Shown piece after piece: positions 56,402 through 64,000 of a stretch of 64,000 nucleotides of DNA; position 1 is the first letter of the stretch; every line of letters begins with the position of its first letter. Source of the stretch: Actinomucor elegans. Lineage: Eukaryota; Mucoromycota; Mucoromycetes; Mucorales; Mucoraceae. The notes below the pieces were generated by a model. That model was not told the DNA's origin and made no database searches. It was given only the letters and a program-made list of their open reading frames with translations. The DNA lies in assembly GCA_026027325.1 (NCBI GenBank), contig JAMSLZ010000001.1, positions 1,364,001 through 1,428,000 of the forward strand, given 5' to 3'. Position numbers and translations under genes: made by a program.

Positions 56402-59015
56402 ATGACTACTGAAAGCAAAAAGCGTGTTTGCTACTTTTACGATGGTAAAATCTACAAGCTCTTATGTTTGCTTTTTTCTTTTCTTTTATAACTAACCGTC
56501 TCACGTCATAAAGCTAATGTGGGTAATTATCATTATGGGCCTGGACATCCCATGCGACCTCATCGTATTCGAATGTGCCACGGTCTTGTTATGAATTATG
56601 GACTTTACAAAAAAATGGAAATCTATGTAGGTTCAAAGAAAACGTATTTGATTTAGAATAGAGAATCATTAAGCCCTATTATGTTTAGAGAGCGAAACCC
56701 GCCAACAAGTGGGAAATGACCCAGTTCCATACAGACGATTATATCGATTTCTTATCGCGCGTTACGCCTGAAAACATGGAACAGTTTCAAAAGGAACAAG
56801 CCAAGTGTAAAAAAAAAAATAAGCCAGCTACTCTATAGACAGTTGTATTGACATGTTATTCCAGTTAACGTAGGTGATGATTCACCTGTTTTTGAAGGCC
56901 TTTTTGAATACTGTGGCCTTAGTGCAGGTGGTTCAATGGGTAAATTATAACAAATTAAGTCGCGTAACAGTCTACTTACCCATATCATGAATCAGAGGGA
57001 GCTGCAAGGCTCAACCGTGGGTTATGTGATATTGCTATCAATTGGGCTGGTGGTCTTCATCACGCCAAAAAATCAGAAGCATCCGGATTTTGTTATGTCA
57101 ATGATATTGTGCTGGGTATTTTGGAATTATTGCGTTATTATGCTCGTGTTCTTTATATCGATATTGATGTACATCATGGTGATGGTGTTGAAGAAGCATT
57201 CTATACAACAGATCGAGTCATGACTGTGAGTTTCCACAAGTATGGCGAGTTCTTTCCTGGAACGGGTGAATTAAAGGTATATACTACGCGTCATTTTTAT
57301 GGCTTTAACTAACTAACTCTTTGCTTTTTGATGATAAGGATGTTGGTGTACAAAAAGGAAAATATTATAGTGTTAATGTACCTTTGAGAGATGGTATTGA
57401 TGATGAAAGCTATCAATCTACATTTGAGCCTGTAAGTGATTATTAGAATAAGACACGTCATCAAGGGCTAATCCTTCTTTTTTTTTTACGCAACAGGTTA
57501 TTGAAAAAGTTATGGAATGGTATCGACCTGCTGCTGTAGTGTTACAATGTGGTGGTGATTCTCTTAGTGGAGACAAGTTGGGTTGTTTCAATCTTTCTAT
57601 GAAGGGTAAAAAAAAAAAAAGTGAAATACAAAATTTTTCAAAGGATAAACCATTCATTCATTTGATTGTAGGTCATGCAAACTGTGTTAAATTTGTTAAA
57701 AAGTTCAATTTGCCTACATTGGTATTGGGAGGTGGCGGTTATACTATGAGAAATGTTGCTCGCGCATGGGCTTATGAAACTGGCGTAGTTGTAGGAGAAG
57801 AGATTGGTCCAGGTAGACAAATGATTAGACTCATCTATAAGCATTTTTGCTCACTTTTTTTTTTTTTTTTTCTAGATATGCCTTATAATGATTATTATGA
57901 ATACTTTGGTCCTGATTATAAGCTTGATGTGAGACCTAGTAATATGGAAAATATGAATAAGCCTGATTATTTAGAAAAGATCAAGTAATGTATCATCAGT
58001 TTGTTGTAGAAAAGACGGATTACTCATATGTTTTGGATTAGAACTCAAGTATTTGAAAATCTATCTCGAACATTGTTCGCCCCTAGTGTGCAAATGCAAG
58101 GTACATTAAAAAAAGTAATGCAGATAAATGACTGATTTAAACTAATAATGGTCTTATAGAGGTTCCTCGCGATCATGATATGTCTGAGGATGAAGATGAA
58201 CAAGATCCAGACAATAGATTTTCACGTAAGGATAAAGTTGTAATTATTTTGCCATGTATATTAATCCGCTTGTAGAAAACTATTGGGATCGCCGCATTGT
58301 ACCTGACAATGAATACTATGATTCAGACGAGGGCGAAGCTCAGGGAGCCGGTGGCAATATCAAAAGCGGGCATGAAAGGGATTACAATGATGAAGGTACG
58401 CCCCTATCTACTGGTATGCAAATGTCCCAAGAGGAAGAGGAAGAAATAGCCAAAGCTTTGAGTGAAGAAGCTGATGATGCGGTCAAGATTGAACAAACCG
58501 ATGACATGATGATTGATAGCAAACCTGAACAAGATACATTAATGACAGGTAAAGTACAATTGCTTAATAGGAAAATTGTCCACTGATATTCAACAGAGGC
58601 TGAAACAGATGCAGCCACTGCCACACAACTACCTTCACTATCAACACCTCCTCCACCACCACCATTACTATCACCACCTGCACACATACCTTCTTCTCCT
58701 ACAGCCCCTATGACTATTGACGCACCCTCAATGGAAACAACAGCTATTCAAGAACAACCTTCTATCAAGTTGGGTACAGACAGTGAGGAAGAAGGGGAAG
58801 TGAAATCCATTATATCGACTCCTCCTCAAGATACATCCAATCATACAAGCCCACCGATCGTCGAATCTAGTACTGCTACTGAACCATTACCCAAAGAGCC
58901 TATCGAAGAGTTACCAGCAAAGACTGGGGAAGAAAAAGTCAAGGAATTTACCTCAGCTATTGAAGAAGCTTTAGAGGACGGCAAGATTGAAGAGGGCGAA
59001 ATTGCAGATGAATAA
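56402..59015 (+). CDS. rpd3: Rpd3/HDAC1-class histone deacetylase
   Basis: Thirteen inferred exons (56402-56444, 56514-56626, 56689-56806, 56865-56939, 56996-57276, 57339-57431, 57497-57605, 57672-57812, 57876-57984, 58042-58100, 58160-58225, 58276-58548, 58597-59015) give 632 aa. The zinc enzyme removes acetyl groups from histone tails as the core of Sin3-type corepressors. Active-site blocks are intact: [18 protein letters not shown] (His pair), [16 protein letters not shown] (zinc Asp and His), [15 protein letters not shown] and [19 protein letters not shown]. The last roughly 250 residues, from [12 protein letters not shown] on, are an acidic, Pro-rich tail. The exon 1-2 join gives [12 protein letters not shown], with Ala where most relatives have Gly or Asp. 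Confidence 0.95.
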
Positions 59016-59312
59016 TTAATGATATTAGTAAATAAACAAGAAGTAGCTCAAACCCTTAAAGTCCCTTTTACACTTGTTAACGCGTTTGTGAGTCCACGAG
59101 TTGTATTTATACTTACTACAACTTGAATAAGATAAGGAGCTCTTGTTCTTGGATACCGGGATTGGTTATCTGCATGCTTCTGTGTATTAGGAGAAAAAAA
59201 AAAGATTTATTGTATGTTTTATATATATGTGGACTATTGCATAAATAAGCGTCTTTTTTTTGTTACAGGTAGATCATTAGGCTACCTCTTTTTTCTTTTT
59301 CTTTTATTCATT

Positions 59313-60385
59313 ATGCCTCATCCAAAAGTATTCAATCCTCAAAGTTTGCTCTATGTAACCATCGATAAAGGAACTATTCAGCTCGTATCCATCTTGGGTG
59401 TTGGCGCTTATGGCGTCGTTTATCTTGGTCGCAACACAGTAACACAGCAATGTCACGCCGTCAAATTATTAACCCATCTTCATGTCAGCTATAAAGAAGC
59501 CGATATACACGCGTATCTATCGGGTCATCCCAACATCCTCCGGTTTGAAAAATTAGTCTGTGAAGAATATGGTACATTTATGGTGATTGAATATAGACCT
59601 GAAGGCGACTTATTCGCCGCCATCACCAAAAATCATCGCGGTATCGTAGGAAATAACGATGCTATTCGATACATTTTTTTACAAATTCTGGAAGCTGTTC
59701 AGTACTGCCATCAGAACAATATCGCGCACCGTGATTTGAAGCCAGAAAACATCATGTTGACTTCCAAATGGCAAGTAAAACTGGCAGATTTTGGTTTAGC
59801 CACCACAAACCCTGTCTCTGATGAGTTTGGATGTGGATCTACGTTTTACTTTTCACCAGGTACGAACAATATATAAATATATATATATATATGGAGGTAT
59901 TCATTAAAGTATTATATATAGAATGCCAAGGATCAACGAATGTCAAAGGCTACAGTACACAAAAGAACGACATTTGGAGCTTAGGCGTTATCTTGATCAA
60001 TTTGACAGCAGGAAGAAACCCTTGGAAACAAGCCAACATGCGCAATTCGACCTTTGCAGCCTACGTTCGTAATCCTCGTCACTTTTTTAGAACCATCTTA
60101 CCCTGCATCTCTGAAGAATTAGAGCGTATCTTGTTGCGTATCTTTTGTCTTGATCCAGCGCGTCGAATCTCATTACCTGAATTGAAGATACATATTCAAA
60201 AGTGCGTATCTTTTGTACATCAACCAAAAGATCAACAATCACTGATGATGACACAACCTAAAATTAAGAGAACAGCAGTGCATCCAAACTTGATACCAAA
60301 GAGCATGTGCTACTCAAACTCTGTTGCTGAAACAATGCTTCATTACGTGGCCAACTTTACTGATGATGATGGTATTCTCATTTAA
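59313..60385 (+). CDS. Ran1/Pat1-like serine/threonine protein kinase
   Basis: Two inferred exons, 59313-59859 and 59922-60385, give 336 aa, about one kinase domain plus a short tail. An in-frame ATG at 59214 would add a hydrophobic, unlikely leader, so the later start was chosen. Motifs are ILGVGAYGVVYLG (Gly loop), HAVKLL (Lys), IAHRDLKPENIML, VKLADFGLAT, and, across the splice, FYFSPECQG in place of the standard APE. The compact kinase with SPECQG is typical of the fission-yeast Ran1 / budding-yeast Sks1-Vhs1 group, linked to nutrient and meiosis control. Role here is inferred. Confidence 0.88.
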
Positions 60386-61871
60386 ACTTTTAAAGAAAGG
60401 TCAAGGGATTGTTTATATATAGATAGATACCATCAAGAACCATCACCTATTAGAAGGTACTATCTTCTTGTTTCTTATATAAAAACCTTCTCTTTTCCCT
60501 CAAATGTGTACATATAAAATAATAAAAAGTACTATTATTGTAATGTATTTATAACGTGTCAAAGAGGAAAACGCGTAATCTGTTAAATATGCCTAAAATT
60601 GACGCTTAAATTCATTTTTGTAACCTAGTACCATGTTTGAATGATGATTGCCGCGTTCTTTTCTCCTCTTTTCGTTGTATCCACTACCAATTGCAGAAGC
60701 TCCTTGGTGCTTACAAGAAGAAGGAGGAAGAGATTTATTTTCGCCATTGAGAACAGGAGATAGTAGCTACCATGTGGGTTCTCGATAGAGTTTGCAAGCT
60801 TGCTTTCTGACAGAAAACTTGAAAGTGAAACGAAATAGTACTGGTTTAAAACAATCTGATTAAATTAGTTCAAATGAAAGCAAAACTATAAATAGTCTTT
60901 TTCTGATATACATTCAGCCTAATTAATAAACCTCTTTTCTTCAAAGCTATGAACATTCGTGACAAATAGATTTCCTTGTTCACGTTACTCATTCATACTA
61001 AAAAGTCAGCAATTTGGCTGCTGCTGATAATAGCTAATAGAGGCACTGTAGATATTGGACTATGGCTGCTACATTGGACGGTATTATAGATACAGCAGTT
61101 CATTATAAGCATGGTGCACTAATCAGTTTCAAATCTAAGCTGGGATCAGTCGAAAGTTCTATAGATCTAACTTATATGGATACATATAATTGTCAATTGA
61201 TCATGACAAATAGAATATAACCACTGAAGTTTCATCAAAAAAGATCATATTTCTCAATAATTAGATATGACATTAGTCCAAGATCTATCGGAAGAATCTG
61301 CTGAAATTCTCGTTTATTTGAAAAAGACATGTAGTCAACTACTGATAAATGTATGAAATAATCGTTCTACTCCAATAAAGATGGCATTCTGTATATGTAG
61401 TATATGTAATTGATTCAGTTTGAACTTATTCTACGTATCGAATGAAACATTTGACCTCGATCGGTCAAGAGCTCTATTGGTAATTAGATCTAGTTTATAT
61501 TGCATCCCTGAAAAGTGTTATAGCCAGTGTATCTCAATAGAATAATAGTTTCAGCGGATAACGCGCTTCATTTTTTATGCGTGCTAGTCATCATACGCGA
61601 TATTAAATTGAACTAGCTGAGCATTGTTGTGGAAAGGGGAAGAAATGAAGTAGAGGGTCTCGAAAGCATCATTTCCTTTTGTGGAGCATGAGAACAGTAT
61701 TTATAAGAAATGGTCCGTTAATAATGTTGTTAAAGCATATTAAAAGTACAATAAAATATTTTTTGCATGCAAAGTTCTCAAGTTATGGCTACATATATTT
61801 CTAAAACTCCCAAAAAACGCCTTTTATAGACAATAGTTTGATAAATTAAACGCAATTCCATATAAGTACTA

Positions 61872-61932
<61 letters not shown>

Positions 61933-63610
61933 TTGCTTTGTTTTGCTATTCAGTTCTACCAAATTTTGTTGTGTTGACAATCATGCTTTAAATTGAGATC
62001 TAGGTTTGACAAACTTTATTATTTTGGAACTTAACACATCCCCGTCAGCCAATCAAAGCCTAAAGTATTTTGTGGTATATTTTTGCATAAGTTTTCTGAC
62101 GGTATTAGTATCATCATAGAGGCATAGTATATACATAATGCAAGTTTTATACATAAAAGAGTATATAAATACTTTTTTTTTTTTAGTATATTTTCCTTGT
62201 TGAAATAGAAAAAAGTTATGATTGTATTTCAAAAAAAAAAAAAAAGAATATCGACTTTTCAGCTAATAATACTCTATCAATTTATGGAAACTTAAAACGA
62301 TGTTTGACCATCAAATGCGCCATTGATTGTTTCACAAACTTTGTTAATAAGCTTATCGTGTATGGATACTTTTTAGCTATTATTAAGAAATGGAATTAAA
62401 TTCAACGTTAAGAAGAAATCTAAACTCAGCCATCTTGTTAAATCACCGATATCCAGTAACCCAGCGTACCGTAAAACTTGGGTACTCCATTTCATTGGTA
62501 TGCGGCAACTAAAAATAAATCCATCGTCCTGGTTTTACTCAACAACAATAAGATAATCAAAGTAAAACGCGATATAGTTTTGAAATTTGGTATATATACA
62601 TATATAGAAACAATGACGCTCTTTGTAATAAATATATTTGCATGATAATGATATATAACTGCATGAAACAGTTTTAAATAGTTCTGACGATTTACCATTT
62701 GTGTCGTGCAAGGTTTTTCTTTCTGAGTTTTATACGAAACCAGCACTATTCGAAAGAGAATCGAATGTTTTAAAATGCCCAACAGTCAGAAAATGAAGTC
62801 CCCATATTCCACGGCATGAGTTCAAATTCAGAGTGCCAAAATTTCATGAAATCACCAGCTTTGAAAATTGATGTGGCGCACTGTTTGACGCGTGAAATCT
62901 CGGTCAATCTCGGTTAAATGAAGCATCTGGTCAATCCTCAATTTGGTTTGAAATCGTTTGTTATATCACATGCATTCTTCAATTACCAGTTTCATGGTTC
63001 TTTGGAGAACCGCACATTCTTTTTACTATACAGTCATATTTCGTTGGGGTTCTTACAAGGAGGTGACATAACATCATACGGGTATGCGTCACAAACGAAC
63101 TATACTCCGTCTGTGCATCTTTGATGTAACAAGGAATACAAACGATGAGTATACCCAGCGACGGCCATAAGAACAGATCCCAAAAGTTACTGTAGCCAAA
63201 GAAGTGTTCCGTTTCCGCTTATTTTTATATATATATAAAAAAAAGGCGAAACATAATCTTGTATAACCATGGCTGACTTCAATATGAAGTAAGAATACGG
63301 AGAAGCTGATGTAACTTGGGGGTACCCTCATTTTATGAGATTTTGTTAATGTATAATTATTATAGGCAAAAACTAGCTTAACGGGTATAACTATTCATAT
63401 GAGCGCACATGATGGATTTGTCACAAGGGCCAGTCATACATGAACCCTTAAACAGGTAGATTAAATATATAGAAAAAGTAACAGGTTTTATTATGTAATA
63501 GTATAAAATATAGAGTATTATTATATAGAGGAATGATTTAATGAGGGTGTATGATGGATTAATATATGTACATATAATACAAAAGAAAAAAAAAGATGAT
63601 GGTATAAATC
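60386..63610. other. Long intergenic region with homopolymer tracts
   Basis: 3.2 kb with no convincing gene. A 52-codon ORF at 61062-61220 and longer ORFs at 62492-62782 and 62918-63124 resemble nothing known. A 55-base T run lies at 61875-61929, with further T and A runs near 62170 and 62230. Confidence 0.45.
61875..61929 (-). repeat. Poly(T) tract of 55 bases
   Basis: An unbroken run of 55 T. On the minus strand this is poly(A), which could be the tail of a retroposed transcript; no retroposon body or target duplication was identified beside it. Run length may also be affected by sequencing or assembly. Confidence 0.8.
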
Positions 63611-64000
63611 TCATTCTGAAACAGGAGGTAAAATGATGCTACTACTATTACTACTCGAAGGTATAGGTGGTGGTTTACATGTAGGTGGAGGTAATTGAGG
63701 TGGAATCATTGTCTCCCAATCAGGTATTTCTGCTAAAGATTGTCTGCTATGATGCTGTAATGAATAGGTTCGATTGATATGTAACTTGGGTGTGGGTGCT
63801 GGTGGTGGTAAACTTTGTCGGAATGATTTAGAAGGTACCACGATTCGATAATCATCAGTTAGTGTCATGGAAGCCAAGGTGCTATTACTTAATATTCCAT
63901 TATAACCAACTTTTATACAGGCTACAATCTTCTTCATGGATTCCAACCAAGTACGCATTTGATCAATAGATTCACATCGAATATGCCAGGTCATTAGAGG
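63611..64000 (-). CDS. PH-domain protein, C-terminal part
   Basis: The minus-strand frame is open from the right window edge to the stop at 63611-63613, giving 129 residues of the C-terminus. WHIRCESIDQMRTWLESMKK is the last beta strand and alpha helix of a pleckstrin-homology domain, with the conserved Trp in the helix. After it comes a Ser/Pro-rich tail (LPPPAPTPK and QLPPPTCKPPPIP) with possible SH3-binding sites. PH domains bind phosphoinositides. The rest of the gene and its class are beyond the window. Confidence 0.75.
   Translation of the reverse strand, partial: PLMTWHIRCESIDQMRTWLESMKKIVACIKVGYNGILSNSTLASMTLTDDYRIVVPSKSFRQSLPPPAPTPKLHINRTYSLQHHSRQSLAEIPDWETMIPPQLPPPTCKPPPIPSSSNSSSIILPPVSE

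Noticed and set aside
61062..61220. 52-aa ORF in the right-hand intergenic region
   Set aside because: Short, no recognisable features, no splice or neighbour support.
1..64000. CRISPR arrays, bacterial operons, riboswitches, metabolic gene cluster
   Set aside because: Introns throughout and eukaryotic genes exclude the first two; no spaced direct repeats, riboswitch folds or biosynthetic core genes were seen.

Overview
The window looks like nuclear DNA of an early-diverging filamentous fungus, most probably a Mucorales (Mucoromycota). The genes are fungal housekeeping genes broken by many short introns (about 45-70 nt, GT...AG), the DNA is AT-rich, and intergenic space is full of transposon remains. 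The assignment comes from gene style and the transposon families, not from a database match. Exon coordinates were worked out by hand from reading frame, splice sites and family conservation.

Layout. 1-4129: the right-hand part of a CACTA-like (Tnp2/Plavaka-type) DNA transposon, with a five-exon stretch of an intact transposase on the minus strand, a divergent intact 201-aa accessory gene, six perfect-length 39-bp subterminal repeats and a terminus that reads CACTATGGG inward. 4688-14165: MFS transporter, vac8 (minus), TFIIH subunit tfb4 and sec62. 15500-17400: a very AT-rich island with an intact Merlin/IS1595-type transposase and a small companion ORF. 17725-33028: two 6114-bp copies of one Ty3/gypsy chromovirus-type retrotransposon, head to head, each with 364-bp LTRs and its own 5-bp target duplication. 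Between them lie 3.1 kb with a tRNA-Arg(TCG) and a relic related to the CACTA-like element.

33287-43586: peroxisomal acyl-CoA oxidase (minus), paf1 (minus), an Asterix-like ER protein, a p24 cargo receptor and mitochondrial aconitase (minus). 44941-55510: an Fmp46-like redox protein, a HAL/NPR-type kinase (minus) and a small Lys-rich gene, flanked by two broken paralogues of an unrecognised Thr-rich, secreted-looking protein. 56402-60385: an Rpd3-class histone deacetylase and a Ran1-like kinase. 63611-64000: the C-terminal end of a PH-domain gene cut by the window edge.

The host genes do not form a cluster; they are ordinary cellular functions (transcription, vacuole, ER/Golgi, peroxisome, TCA cycle). 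The mobile DNA is the notable part. In both gypsy copies gag-protease and RT-RNaseH-integrase-chromodomain lie in the same frame, separated by one UGA stop followed by C, which suggests stop-codon readthrough. The Merlin island differs sharply in base composition from its surroundings. One broken surface-protein gene carries a 13-bp triplication whose reduction to one unit restores the frame at that point.
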